The notes: generated from the letters alone by a model not told the origin. A DNA stretch of 64,000 nucleotides from JBCCFC01 sp965213595 (GCA_965213595.1 CBDBZO010000002.1:1302001-1366000); one strand, 5' to 3'. Numbered from the stretch's first letter, positions 8,447 to 17,516 are shown. Translations and numbers: made by a program.

Positions 8447-10594
8447 TCACAATGCTTGGGTTTTGCGACCGCTCGCCCCCCGCGCAACGGCCAAGCCCAG
8501 CGCGGTTGCAAGCAGCACGGCCAGCGTGATCAACGAGACCCAGCGACCGATGATGCGCGGCGGCGTATCCTCGAAGCGCAGCAGGACGTGGCCCCCCGCT
8601 GGGAATTCCGCTCGCGGCACGGGCACGGTGATGCGCCCGCTGGGAATGCCCTCGTCCGGAATGGCCTCGCCGGGCACGATGGGCAGCTCGCGCACGATGT
8701 TGCCGCCTTCGCCGTCCAGCAGATAAGCCGTCCAGCCGGGGTAGTTAAAGGTGTTGAAGACGATGGCCCAGTCGTCGACCGCCGAAAAGTAGTAGACTTC
8801 CTCCTCGATCGCCGTTGGCCGGGCAACGCTGCTGGCAACGTGGCCCGTCTCCTTGTTGTAATCCATCAGCTCTTCGTCGTAGTCCACCATTGACGCCACC
8901 GGCTCGATGGCTTCCCCCGCCTCGGCCTGTCGCTTGTACTCGGCGGCGATGTCGCTCCACGTCGGTATTGGCGCTACACCCCTGGTCACACCCGTCATCT
9001 CGTCGGAGGTGCGCTGAAACTGCATCATCGCCGCCAGGCTGACCGGCCCTTCGGGTGGCTCGATAATTTGGACGCGTAAATAAGGGTAGCTGCTTAGGAC
9101 GACGATGGTAATGAGGATCAGTAACGCGGAACTGCTTGCTCCGGTAAAGCCGACGGGCGCCCTCATCCCCGGCCCCTCTCCCAGGATGGGAGAGGGGCCG
9201 GGGATGAGGGCTGCACCAGTCTTCCCGTTCCCCCCAGTGGGAGAGGGCTGGGGAGGGGTCTCCCCCCACGCCGCCGGATGCGCCACCAGCCCCGCCAGCA
9301 CGCTTAAACACAAAGTCGGCACGGTGAACCAGCGCCAGGGAAATTGTGCCGATGCGAGCAGACTGCCCAGCAGCGGCACGTCGGCCCGCCACAGCGGTTC
9401 GGCCCACGTGAGGGCGGCCAGCGTGGCGAGCAGGGCGGCTGCGCCCAGGCAGATCACCTCGGCGCGCAGGCCCTGGCGCTGTGTGGAGAGCGTGCGCCAC
9501 GTGAGCAGCAGCCCGGCAAGCACAAAGAGCAAGAGCACCGCGCCCAGCTGGAAGCCAAGCAGGTCATCTGGTCCCTGCGTGCTCGCCCCAAAGCCCCAGC
9601 GCGGGCTGACCAACTGAAAGGGGTAGACAAAGTTGCCAAATGGTGAATAGCGGTTGTCGAACCACTGCTCCTGGTTGACGTAGCCGCGCTCCAGCACCAT
9701 CGGCAGCCAAAAGATGCAGCTCAGCCCAATCGCCGCCAGCCCGCCCAGCAGCGCCGTCGACGCCCGGCGCACGCTCTGGCGCGCAAAGCCCTGGAGGCCG
9801 CGCCACGTGCGCACGCCAGGCGGCAGGCTAAGGTCGAGCGTGGTCTCGGCCCTTGCGCCAGTCAGCAACAGCACCAGCCCGTAGGCGGCAAAGAGCGGCG
9901 CAAAGAGCGCGGTGACGAGCTGGCTCGTCAGCACGAGCGCGGCCAGGCTTGCGGCGAGGCCAAGCGCCCAGCCAAAGCGCGCCCCCATCGCCGCCCGGCG
10001 CGACGGGTAGCGCGCATCGCCCGCGCGGATGCAGCCGCGCAGCGCCCACAGGCAGAGCGGCAGCCAGACAAATGCCGTGCTTTCCGCGAGGTTGGCGCGC
10101 ACGTAGAGGTTGAGCAGGTGATAGGGCGCGTAGGTGTAGACGAGCGCCGCGATCACGGCTGCGGGTCGCCCAAAGAGCGAGCGCACGAAGCCATACATCG
10201 CCGCCGCGCTGCCGACAATTCCCAGCACAAAGACCGCTTCAATCGACGCCGTATACCCCAGCCCCAGCGTCAAAAAACCCTGGGCGATAAAGTGGCTGAG
10301 CGGGCCGTAGACGTTAAAGAACGGGTAGCCGTAGCCGAAGGTAAAGTCCGGGCTCCAGCGCGGCCACCAGATGCCGTCTGCGATCATGCGGTTGAACTCG
10401 AAGAGAAAGTAGACGTGGTGGCGCGCGTCGTTGGCCCCCCAGTGGTAGCCCGGCTGCAGAAAGGGGGCAACGGCGAAGAGCGTCAGCGCGAGGGTGAGGC
10501 CGAGCAGCGGGTCGCGCCAGAGCGGTATTTCGTAGTGCTTATTGCTTATTGCTGCGGTTGATGGCGTTGGGCGCTCTGAATTTTGTTTACTCAT
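8447..10594 (-). CDS. polytopic membrane protein, PTPS-related (PF10131-like)
   Basis: 715 residues with about ten or more hydrophobic helices. The early GANDARHHVYFLFEFNRMI and FGYGYPFFNVYGPLSH segments resemble the 6-pyruvoyl-tetrahydropterin-synthase-related membrane family, often grouped with GT-C-like glycosyltransferases. The C-terminal 200 residues appear extracytoplasmic, with a WTAYLLDGEGG beta-type segment. It overlaps the next upstream gene, a similar protein, by 8 bases, so the two are translationally coupled. An in-frame palindromic repeat (9159-9211) encodes residues GPSPILGEGPGMRA in the middle of the protein. A role in surface glycan assembly is inferred from the fold and the nearby GDP-sugar genes. 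Confidence 0.75.
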   Translation of the reverse strand: MSKQNSERPTPSTAAISNKHYEIPLWRDPLLGLTLALTLFAVAPFLQPGYHWGANDARHHVYFLFEFNRMIADGIWWPRWSPDFTFGYGYPFFNVYGPLSHFIAQGFLTLGLGYTASIEAVFVLGIVGSAAAMYGFVRSLFGRPAAVIAALVYTYAPYHLLNLYVRANLAESTAFVWLPLCLWALRGCIRAGDARYPSRRAAMGARFGWALGLAASLAALVLTSQLVTALFAPLFAAYGLVLLLTGARAETTLDLSLPPGVRTWRGLQGFARQSVRRASTALLGGLAAIGLSCIFWLPMVLERGYVNQEQWFDNRYSPFGNFVYPFQLVSPRWGFGASTQGPDDLLGFQLGAVLLLFVLAGLLLTWRTLSTQRQGLRAEVICLGAAALLATLAALTWAEPLWRADVPLLGSLLASAQFPWRWFTVPTLCLSVLAGLVAHPAAWGETPPQPSPTGGNGKTGAALIPGPSPILGEGPGMRAPVGFTGASSSALLILITIVVLSSYPYLRVQIIEPPEGPVSLAAMMQFQRTSDEMTGVTRGVAPIPTWSDIAAEYKRQAEAGEAIEPVASMVDYDEELMDYNKETGHVASSVARPTAIEEEVYYFSAVDDWAIVFNTFNYPGWTAYLLDGEGGNIVRELPIVPGEAIPDEGIPSGRITVPVPRAEFPAGGHVLLRFEDTPPRIIGRWVSLITLAVLLATALGLAVARGASGRKTQAL
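9159..9211. repeat. in-frame palindromic repeat inside a coding sequence
   Basis: Arms of 25 bases (9159-9183 and 9187-9211) pair perfectly around a 3-nt loop. A half-copy follows at about 9225-9270. The reading frame of the membrane-protein gene runs through both, adding a Gly/Pro-rich stretch between two hydrophobic regions. It is the same family as the intergenic copies at 54501-54553 and 60509-60552. Confidence 0.9.
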
Positions 10595-12215
10595 AGAGCA
10601 CCAGTTTGTCGTCTATCTCATTCGTGCGCGGGGTGATGACATTGAGCCGTGTGCCGTCGCGCCAGTCGTAGAAGCCAAAGTGGAAGCGTAGATTTTCCGT
10701 ATTGGCGTCGACGGTCGCCCCGCTCAAATCGAGCGTGTAGCTGTCGGTGAAGATTTGGCCGGGCTGCCAGGTGGTTGCGGGCTGGCGACCGTCGAGCGGC
10801 TGGGTGTCGAGCTGGTTGAGCACGGTGATCGCGCCGTCTTGTTCGGCTAGCGCTTGGAAGAAGATGTTGTAGTCAAAGGGCAGCGGCTGGAGCACCTGCC
10901 ACTGTGCATCGAGCGTGACTTCGTCCGCTGCGCGCGACAGCTCGGCCTCCAGCAGCACGAGCTGGTTCGTGCCCAGCACGGCCACGGGCAGGCGCGGCGG
11001 CTGCACTTGGGTAAAGCTGGTCGTCAAGTAGCCGTAGCTGCCCAGCACCACCAGCGCCAGCAGCGCGACCCAGGTGGCCGGGCGCGCAAAGTTTGGCTCC
11101 ACAGTCAAAAGGCCGGAAGCCGCTGCGGCCAGCAGGGGCAGCGAGAGCAGCATCAGCTGCCACGGATAAGTCAGCAGCTGATGCGCGCCGCTGATCTGCC
11201 ACAGCGGTGCGCTGAGGCCCAGGCTCAGTGTCGCCAGCAAGGCAAGGCCTGCGGTGCAGAAGATCAGCAGCCGCGTGGTCGACGAAGGCAGCGCCTCATC
11301 CTGCATACGGCGCAGTCCCCAGCACCAGAGCGTCAACGCGGCCAGGCCAAGCGGGACGAGGCCGAGCTGGAAGGGGTAGCCATCCTGCCAGCCGGGAACG
11401 CTGGGGGCAGTTTGCCAACTTGTGCTGAGAAGCTGATGAGGGTAGACGAAGTGTTCGTTAAAGGTTACGGGCGAGGCGGCACGCGTGCTCCACTGCGGCG
11501 CGAGGCTCAGCGCGCCAATGGCCCCGCTCGCCAGCGCAACCAGCGCCGCCAGCACGCTGCGCTCGACAAGCAGCGCGTAGGCCAGCAGCAGCCCGGTCGC
11601 GAGCAGGGCCAGCCCGGCCTGCGCCCGCCACAGCCAGATCACGCTGGCGACGATGACGACGATAGGTACGGCGACGCTGGTTTTTGTATCGCTGTTGGTG
11701 TCAACTTCATCGGCGGTGCGGCGGGCGCTGGCGAAGGCGGCCATCCCGGCCAACGCCATCGGCAGCAGCGCAAGGATCGTGGCATCGGCCAGGCTGCCGC
11801 GGATGTAGACCGTTGCCAGCAGCGGCGGCAGCAGCGTGTAGATCAAGCCGCCCAGCCCCGCGCCGACGTCGCCCCAGCGCGGCAGCAGCCACGCGTAGAT
11901 GCCGAGCCCGCCCAGCACAATCGCCAGGGCAAAGCTCGCTCGCACCGCCGCCACGGACGCAAGCCCCAACGCCAGCAGCGGCTGCGCCAGCCAAAAGGCG
12001 CCGCCGCCCGCGCCGCGCCACAAATCCGGCGCGGTGGCGACGTCGGCCAGCGGCTGGGGATTGGTGGCGTTGAAGACGGGGACGAAGCCCTCGGTGGCGA
12101 GCCAGTAGCCGGGATAGGTCGCCGGGGCCCAGGCAAAGATGCCGAGCAAGAGTAAGGTTACGAGTCCGACGTATCGGGGGAGCCGACGCGCGGGAAGCTC
12201 TGTTGCGCGTTCCAT
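10587..12215 (-). CDS. polytopic membrane protein, probable GT-C-like glycan enzyme
   Basis: 542 residues and about ten hydrophobic helices. After the first helix comes a periplasmic loop (YWLATEGFVPVFNATNPQ), then repeated Leu/Ala-rich helices and a C-terminal soluble domain (about 400-542). It resembles its downstream partner in layout, and the genes overlap by 8 bases. No catalytic motif is diagnostic, so the GT-C assignment rests on topology and on the company of a PTPS-related gene and GDP-sugar genes. TATAAT lies exactly 6 bases before the ATG. Confidence 0.6.
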   Translation of the reverse strand: MERATELPARRLPRYVGLVTLLLLGIFAWAPATYPGYWLATEGFVPVFNATNPQPLADVATAPDLWRGAGGGAFWLAQPLLALGLASVAAVRASFALAIVLGGLGIYAWLLPRWGDVGAGLGGLIYTLLPPLLATVYIRGSLADATILALLPMALAGMAAFASARRTADEVDTNSDTKTSVAVPIVVIVASVIWLWRAQAGLALLATGLLLAYALLVERSVLAALVALASGAIGALSLAPQWSTRAASPVTFNEHFVYPHQLLSTSWQTAPSVPGWQDGYPFQLGLVPLGLAALTLWCWGLRRMQDEALPSSTTRLLIFCTAGLALLATLSLGLSAPLWQISGAHQLLTYPWQLMLLSLPLLAAAASGLLTVEPNFARPATWVALLALVVLGSYGYLTTSFTQVQPPRLPVAVLGTNQLVLLEAELSRAADEVTLDAQWQVLQPLPFDYNIFFQALAEQDGAITVLNQLDTQPLDGRQPATTWQPGQIFTDSYTLDLSGATVDANTENLRFHFGFYDWRDGTRLNVITPRTNEIDDKLVLYE

Positions 12216-12221
12216 GCATCA

Positions 12222-12227
12222 ATTATA
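12222..12227 (-). promoter_or_regulatory. consensus -10 box 6 bases before the start codon
   Basis: The minus strand reads TATAAT, then TGATGC, then ATG. The spacing equals that of the brnT promoter and implies a leaderless mRNA. No convincing -35 box is visible at 16-18 bases. Confidence 0.5.
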
Positions 12228-12336
12228 GCAGCGGCGTGGGAAGTTGGGGAAAAACTTTGTGATGGAATGAACAATTGGAAGCGGGAGGAGCGGGGGAGTG
12301 GGGGGCGGGGGGTGGGACAAACATTCCTCAATTACT

Positions 12337-12652
12337 AAGTGACCCAAGGTGCTATCTATGCATCGCTCAGCGCTAAAGCCGCCGGGCTGAAGGGCTCAAA
12401 CCCGCTCAAAGCGGGTCGATAGAGCTCGACAACCCGCTTCAAGCGGGTTTAAGCAGGCAAGCTGGTGGGCTTTAGCCACCAGCGGACGCGGGTAGCACCT
12501 TGGGTCACTTTAGTAACCCAAGGTGCTACCCGTGCATGAAGGGCTCAAACCCGCTCAAAGCGGGTCGATAGAGCTCGGCAACCCGCTTCAAGCGGGTTTA
12601 AGCAGGCAAGCTGGTGGGCTTTAGCCACCAGCGGACGCGGGTAGCACCTGGA
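12337..12652. repeat. tandem pair of 113-bp structured repeats
   Basis: Two 113-bp copies (12388-12500 and 12537-12649) differ at one base. Each contains nested inverted repeats (AACCCGCT..AGCGGGT, AACCCGCTTCAAGCGGGTT, CTGGTGGGCTTTAGCCACCAG). Copy 1 is enclosed by 18-bp terminal inverted repeats (12337-12354 and 12493-12510, AAGTGACCCAAGGTGCTA). Copy 2 has partial ends. No open frame of interest is present. This looks like a MITE-like or REP-type element that duplicated locally. It fills most of the 464-bp gap between two minus-strand genes. Confidence 0.85.
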
Positions 12653-12679
12653 GTTGATCACCAGTTACCAACTACCGTT

Positions 12680-13270
12680 CTACTCAACCAGCAGCGAGTC
12701 GTCCCCCCGCCGACCAGCCGTATCCAGCAGCACGCCGCCGCCTTCGGCCCCGCCGGGCTGCTGGCGCATGGCTTCGGCACGGGCGGCATTTTCGTGGAGC
12801 AGGCGCTGGCGATGCAGAGCGAGCTGCTCAATTTCGCCGAGCGTCAGCCCGTAGCGCTCCGGGCGGCGCTGGAGCCGCTCAACTGCGTCGACCGTGACGG
12901 CGCGGGCAATGTCGGCGGCGCTCTCGAAGATGAGCCACTTGACGAAGGGGGTGCGGTTGCGCAGAAATTCCTGGGCGGCGGGCGTGCGGGAATCGACGCT
13001 GCGTAGCGGTAAAATTTCGCGCTCGGTCTCCAGCGCAATTTGCCACTCGGCCCCGGCGGGCGCGGTAATATCCCGCCCCAGCAAAAAGTAGAGCCGGTCG
13101 ACGTTGGCGATCAGCTCAAAAATATCCGCCTGCGACGCGCCGCTGGCAGGCGTGCGCCGAATCTCGGTGGCAATGCTGACGGGCAGCGCAGCCAGCGCGC
13201 GGCCAATCACGGCGCGCTCGGCTTCGAGATCGTTGGTGGCGGCGACGAAGAGACGGAGGGGTTCGGACAT
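12680..13270 (-). CDS. hypothetical protein with DUF4062-like N-terminus
   Basis: 196 residues. The opening LRLFVAATNDLEAERAVIG is reminiscent of DUF4062 domains (a strand, then a D-x-x-x-E-R helix), which occur at the start of TIR/STAND-like and signalling proteins. The rest is a mixed alpha/beta region followed by a charged helix (LGEIEQLALHRQRLLHENAARAEAMRQQ). No effector domain is attached. It starts 2 bases after the stop of the membrane-protein gene upstream, so the two are one unit. The function is unknown and the DUF4062 link is weak. Confidence 0.55.
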   Translation of the reverse strand: MSEPLRLFVAATNDLEAERAVIGRALAALPVSIATEIRRTPASGASQADIFELIANVDRLYFLLGRDITAPAGAEWQIALETEREILPLRSVDSRTPAAQEFLRNRTPFVKWLIFESAADIARAVTVDAVERLQRRPERYGLTLGEIEQLALHRQRLLHENAARAEAMRQQPGGAEGGGVLLDTAGRRGDDSLLVE

Positions 13271-13272
13271 GG

Positions 13273-14085
13273 TTAGGGAGATGGCGACGTGGGCGTTGGC
13301 GGCGATTGGGTCGATGGATGGCGGCTGGATGGTAGGTCGGTGAAGGTTGGATCGCGGAACGGCGAGTTGTCGAGCGCTGGGTGGTGAACTGCTGAATCAC
13401 CGTCCGCAGCGTCCGCAGCATTGTCCGTGAGATGTTCGGGGTTGACCAGATACTCCTGTGCACAGACGGCTTGGCCCGCCCCGCAGCAAGCGCCGATTAG
13501 AGCCAGCGCCAGCCAGCTGGTCGCGGAATCAACCGGCGCAGCGCCGCCCCACACAAAGGGCGACGCCACCACTGCCGACCCGGCGACCATTCCAAAGACC
13601 AAGCCCCACGTCGTCGCGCCCATCCAGGGGACGGCGATGCGGCGCAGGCGCGGGTGTATCGCCAGCGCCGCGGTTGGTGCCACGGCGGCGACCACGGCGT
13701 AGAGCAAGCTCAGAAAGACAACGGCTGTCGACCACAGCAGGAAAAAGGGGTAGGGAAAGTCCAGCGGCAGGGCCGTGCGCAGGACGAGCCCGCTGGCAAA
13801 TGTCGCGAGCGGCAGGCTCAGCACCCACTGCCCCACGCCGACCAGCACCCACCACGCACCGATGTTCAACACCGAGCGTCGCAGAAACCACCACTGCGCC
13901 ACGCCCAGCAGCAGCCCCGGCGCGACCAGCGTGATCACGGTGATTGCGTTTAGCTCGCCGAGCGCAATCACCAGTGGCAGCGGCCGCAGCGCGGCAAGCA
14001 GCCACCAGCCAAGCGCGTACGCAGCGGCATTGGCGGCGATCCAGGGGTAGGTGAGGTCGGCGGCGTTGTCTTGGTGAGCGGGCAT
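13273..14085 (-). CDS. hypothetical membrane protein
   Basis: 270 residues with roughly six hydrophobic helices across residues 10-220. The C-terminal tail is soluble, rich in Ser/Pro and charged residues, and probably disordered. I recognise no family signature. It lies directly upstream of, and is likely co-transcribed with, the DUF4062-like gene, so the two may form a membrane-plus-cytosolic pair. The Pro/Ser-rich end (PSSRHPSTQSPPTPTSPSP) has biased composition and could stem from repeat expansion. Confidence 0.6.
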   Translation of the reverse strand: MPAHQDNAADLTYPWIAANAAAYALGWWLLAALRPLPLVIALGELNAITVITLVAPGLLLGVAQWWFLRRSVLNIGAWWVLVGVGQWVLSLPLATFASGLVLRTALPLDFPYPFFLLWSTAVVFLSLLYAVVAAVAPTAALAIHPRLRRIAVPWMGATTWGLVFGMVAGSAVVASPFVWGGAAPVDSATSWLALALIGACCGAGQAVCAQEYLVNPEHLTDNAADAADGDSAVHHPALDNSPFRDPTFTDLPSSRHPSTQSPPTPTSPSP

Positions 14086-14127
14086 TGTTGTTGGGAATTA
14101 CCAATTACCAATTTCTAATTACCATCG

Positions 14128-15138
14128 TTACTGCAGGGTGACCACCTGCTGGCGCGGAGCCAAATCTTCGTGGGAGATGGTGCGCTGGAGCAGCTCCAAA
14201 TCGGCGTCGACCATCATGCGCACGAGCTGTGGAAAGTCAACTTCCGGCTCCCAACCCAGCACGCGGCCGGCCTTCTCCGGGCTGCCCACCAGCAGGTCGA
14301 CCTCGGCGGGGCGGTAGAATTTAGCGTCCTGCACCACGTGCCGATCGGCATCCAGCTCGAGGTAATTAAAGGTCTCGTCCACCAGCTCGCGGATCGTGTG
14401 CGTCTCGCCCGTGGCGACGACGTAATCGTCCGGCTGCTCCTGCTGGAGCATCAGCCACATGGCGCGCACGTAGTCGCCCGCAAAGCCCCAGTCTCGCGAG
14501 GCGTCGAGGTTGCCCAGGCGCAGCTCATCCGCCAAGCCCAGCTTGATCTTGGCCGCGCCGTACGTCACTTTGCGGGTGACAAATTCGAGGCCGCGTCGCG
14601 GGCTTTCGTGATTGAACAAGATGCCGGAGCAGGCAAACATGTCGTAGCTCTCGCGGTAGTTGACGGTGATCCAGTGGCCGTAGAGTTTGGCGACGCCGTA
14701 AGGGCTGCGCGGGTAGAAGGGCGTGGTCTCGCGCTGGGGGACTTCCTGTACCTTGCCAAACATTTCGCTGCTGGAGGCCTGGTAGAAGCGAATCTGGCGG
14801 TCGATGGTGCGGATCGCGTCCAGCAGGCGGGTAACGCCGAGCGCGGTAAATTCACCGGTGAGCGTCGGCTGGGCAAAGCTGGTGGGGATAAACGACTGCG
14901 CGGCCAAATTGTAAACTTCGTCCGGCATATATTCGTGCAGAATGCGCGTCAGGCTGGTCTGATCCAGCAGGTCGCCCTGCACCAGCTCGACTTTGTCCTG
15001 GATGTGGGCAATGCGCTCAAAATTAATGGTGCTCGTGCGGCGCACCATCCCGACGACGGTGTAGCCTTTATCGAGCAAAAATTCGGCGAGATAGCTGCCA
15101 TCCTGGCCGGTGATACCGGTGATGAGGGCGGTTGGCAT
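14128..15138 (-). CDS. gmd: GDP-mannose 4,6-dehydratase
   Basis: 336 residues, extended short-chain dehydrogenase fold. It converts GDP-mannose to GDP-4-keto-6-deoxymannose. The NADP-binding GITGQDGSYLAEFLL loop, the NLAAQSFIPTSF segment, the catalytic SSSEMFG with YGVAKLYGH (YxxxK), NHESPRRGLEFVTRKVT and LGNLDASRDWGFAGDYV are all canonical. AGGAGG sits 5-6 bases before the ATG. The gene follows rmd, and together they would make GDP-D-rhamnose. Confidence 0.96.
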   Translation of the reverse strand: MPTALITGITGQDGSYLAEFLLDKGYTVVGMVRRTSTINFERIAHIQDKVELVQGDLLDQTSLTRILHEYMPDEVYNLAAQSFIPTSFAQPTLTGEFTALGVTRLLDAIRTIDRQIRFYQASSSEMFGKVQEVPQRETTPFYPRSPYGVAKLYGHWITVNYRESYDMFACSGILFNHESPRRGLEFVTRKVTYGAAKIKLGLADELRLGNLDASRDWGFAGDYVRAMWLMLQQEQPDDYVVATGETHTIRELVDETFNYLELDADRHVVQDAKFYRPAEVDLLVGSPEKAGRVLGWEPEVDFPQLVRMMVDADLELLQRTISHEDLAPRQQVVTLQ

Positions 15139-15240
15139 GAGTTCCTCCTATGATGCTTATTGCTTACTGCTTACTCGTTAGTTAAACAGTTGGGCATGGC
15201 GTTGTCTTCTCGTCCAGCCTTTGATTCTCTTGTCGTTCCT

Positions 15241-16245
15241 CTAAACGGCTTGCGCCTTCACCGCGTTCCCCCGCACCTGGTCGCGCCAGTAGACCAGCAG
15301 GTCGCGCAGGGTATCGCGCAGGGTGTAGCGGGGCTGCCAGCCCGTGGCGGCGACGAGGCGCGCGTTGTCGCAGACGCTGCGCGGCACGTCGCTGGGGCGC
15401 AGGCGCTCCGGGTCGGTTTCGATGGCGACCTCGGCGTGCGACAGGTCGAGCAGCGTCTCCAGCAGATGCTGGACGGCCCAGCTCTGGCCACTGCCCACGT
15501 TGTAGGCCGCGCCCGCGTCGCCGTAGCGCATGAGCAGCCAGTAGGCGCGCACAACGTCGCGCACGTCCGTAAAGTCGCGCTGGGCGCTGAGGTTGCCCAC
15601 GCGCACAACGGGCGCCCGCTGCCCCGCCTCAATCTCGGCGATCTGCCGGGCAAAGGCGCTGGCGGCAAAATTGTCGGCCTGCCCCGGCCCAATGTGGTTA
15701 AAGCTGCGCGCGCGCACGATGGGCATGGCGTGGCTCTGCCAGTACTGCAAGCCCATCATGTCCTGCGAAATTTTGCTGACGCCGTAGGGCGAGTTCGGGC
15801 GAAAGACCGTTGCCTCGTCGATGGGCAAATCCTGGGGCTGGATCAGACCATAGACCTCGTTCGAGGTGACCACCAGCGTGCGGCAATCCGGCGACCAACG
15901 GCGCAGCGCCTCCAGCAGGTTGAGCTGACAGCCGATGTTGAGTTCGTAGGTCGTCCACGGCTGCTGCCACGAGCCGCCCACGTCGCTCCACGCTGCGAGG
16001 TGCAGCGTCACGTCCGGCTGTACTTGCTCGACGAGCTCGCTTGACCAGAGCGCGTTGCGCAGGTCGCCGCGGTGTAGGTGCAGGCGCGGATCGCCCAGCC
16101 AGCGGGCAATGCGCCGGTCGTGCCGGTGGACGACGCCGTGGAGCTCGACGGATTCGCCACGGTGGTCGCCGTGCTCGTCGCCAAGCAGATAGTTGGTCAA
16201 GTGGCTGCCGACAAAGCCAGCAATCCCCGTTAGTAAAACGCGCAT
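15241..16245 (-). CDS. rmd: NAD(P)-dependent 4-keto-sugar reductase, GDP-6-deoxy-D-mannose reductase type
   Basis: 334 residues. A Rossmann GIAGFVGSHLTNYLL loop, an LHLAAWSDVGGSW segment, TSNEVYG and the YGVSKISQD catalytic pair place it in the extended SDR family. The late ERLRPSDVPRSVCDN segment, followed by TGWQPRYTLRDTLRDLL, is characteristic of Rmd, which reduces GDP-4-keto-6-deoxymannose to GDP-D-rhamnose. The gmd gene immediately downstream supplies that substrate. AAGGAG lies 5 bases before the ATG. GDP-fucose synthase or a related epimerase is the alternative. Confidence 0.85.
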   Translation of the reverse strand: MRVLLTGIAGFVGSHLTNYLLGDEHGDHRGESVELHGVVHRHDRRIARWLGDPRLHLHRGDLRNALWSSELVEQVQPDVTLHLAAWSDVGGSWQQPWTTYELNIGCQLNLLEALRRWSPDCRTLVVTSNEVYGLIQPQDLPIDEATVFRPNSPYGVSKISQDMMGLQYWQSHAMPIVRARSFNHIGPGQADNFAASAFARQIAEIEAGQRAPVVRVGNLSAQRDFTDVRDVVRAYWLLMRYGDAGAAYNVGSGQSWAVQHLLETLLDLSHAEVAIETDPERLRPSDVPRSVCDNARLVAATGWQPRYTLRDTLRDLLVYWRDQVRGNAVKAQAV

Positions 16246-16506
16246 ACGCGCTCCTTTCTGCCTTGGCTGAGCGCCCAGTATAGACGATGGAGCGGCGTGG
16301 CTCCAAGATTAGGTCGCTAGATTTTACGAGAGATTCGTCATGCCGCCGCTAATCGCCCAACATTGCGCCGATGTTGAATGACATAAGTAACGTTATGCTA
16401 TCGATCAGTCAACGATTCACTTACGCACTGCGGCAAATCCCCTCGCTCTCCCCCATTGCTCCCGCGACTTTGTTTCCACTGCGGCCCATCAACAGGAGCA
16501 ACCACC

Positions 16507-17064
16507 ATGTTGGAAAATTTTCACACCCTCTTCGCCGGGATTGATCCGCTCGGCACAGGCCTTTTCGCGCTGGGCACGCTGCCGGCGCTTACCACGCTGC
16601 CCCAGACCCGACCGTCGACCATTGGCCCGATAACGTTTCAAGAAGCCCCCGCTGCCAGCGCAGACTGCGACACGCTGACCCGCTACCGCAGCGCGAACCT
16701 ATATCGCGAACTGCCCCAGTATGAAATCTCGTACGAGGCCAACGATTGGCGGTTAACGGTCAATCAGCATCGGGGGCGGGCCAAGCTGCTTCACCAGCAC
16801 ATCCACGGCTGCCATCTTGCATTGGATGCTCGCCCGCTCAGCGCAACGCGCCTTGCGCAGAGAACGCTGGCCGGGCGCACGTGGTCGCTCTACCTCATCG
16901 ATCCGTGCACGCTCCACTACGCCTGCCCCATCGACGATATTGCCTTCTTCTTCAACGTCGCGCTGCCCCATCCTTATCACGCCGCAAAGGATGGGCAGGC
17001 CGCGCAGGTGCAGCGGGCCATATGCGCGGCAGAAGCCGTGATGGACACCTTTGTGCTGGTGTAA
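16507..17064 (+). CDS. hypothetical protein
   Basis: 185 residues, no recognised domain. The start is set by AGGAG 9 bases before the ATG. The N-terminal 45 residues are hydrophobic and Leu/Thr-rich but lack a clear signal peptide. The remainder contains histidines (RAKLLHQHIHGCHLALD) and a WSLYLIDPCTLHYACPIDDI stretch that looks like a compact beta-rich domain. It stands alone between the divergent rmd gene and a BON-like gene. Confidence 0.6.
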   Translation: MLENFHTLFAGIDPLGTGLFALGTLPALTTLPQTRPSTIGPITFQEAPAASADCDTLTRYRSANLYRELPQYEISYEANDWRLTVNQHRGRAKLLHQHIHGCHLALDARPLSATRLAQRTLAGRTWSLYLIDPCTLHYACPIDDIAFFFNVALPHPYHAAKDGQAAQVQRAICAAEAVMDTFVLV

Positions 17065-17240
17065 AAACGGCAATTAGCGTCTCCGGCGAGCGCCACACGC
17101 TTCTTTGTCTTCGCTCACAGTGTCGGGGACGCGGATTACCCTGATAATGTGTCTACCTCTAACGGAGCGCAAACGGCGCACTGACACCCATCTAATTCGT
17201 TTCTGCTATCTTGAAGGCAAGAGAAAAGCAGAGGCAAATT

Positions 17241-17498
17241 ATGGTCAGAGTTCACAGCACAACAACCGATCCGGCCACGGCGTGGCGCGTGCGCGACGCG
17301 CTGGCGGCCCACCCGCTGCTCGGCGGCGCGACGGCGCAGATCACCGTGGTGGCAACGCAGCGCGGCGTCTCGCTCCACGGCTGGGCGCACGATGCCGCCA
17401 TCGAGCGGCTGGCGACGCGGCTCGCCCTGCGCGCGGCGGGCTGCCGCCCCGTTTCTTTATCGTTGGATGATGGCAAATTCCCGCAGTGTGAAAATTAA
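17241..17498 (+). CDS. small BON-domain-like protein
   Basis: 85 residues from the ATG, with GAGG 6 bases upstream. The pattern of a helix (TAWRVRDALAAHPLLGG), a strand (ITVVATQRGVSLHGWAHD) and a second helix (AAIERLATRLALRAAG), ending in a strand, matches the BON fold (bacterial OsmY and nodulation domain), here without a signal peptide. BON domains are thought to bind membranes or polymers. A strong terminator follows 18 bases after the stop. Confidence 0.6.
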   Translation: MVRVHSTTTDPATAWRVRDALAAHPLLGGATAQITVVATQRGVSLHGWAHDAAIERLATRLALRAAGCRPVSLSLDDGKFPQCEN

Positions 17499-17516
17499 GC
17501 GCGTAAAACTTTAGAT

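Noticed and set aside
12337..12652. Possible CRISPR remnant (two near-identical 113-bp units)
   Set aside because: Units are too long and contain nested hairpins and terminal inverted repeats; this fits a MITE-like element.
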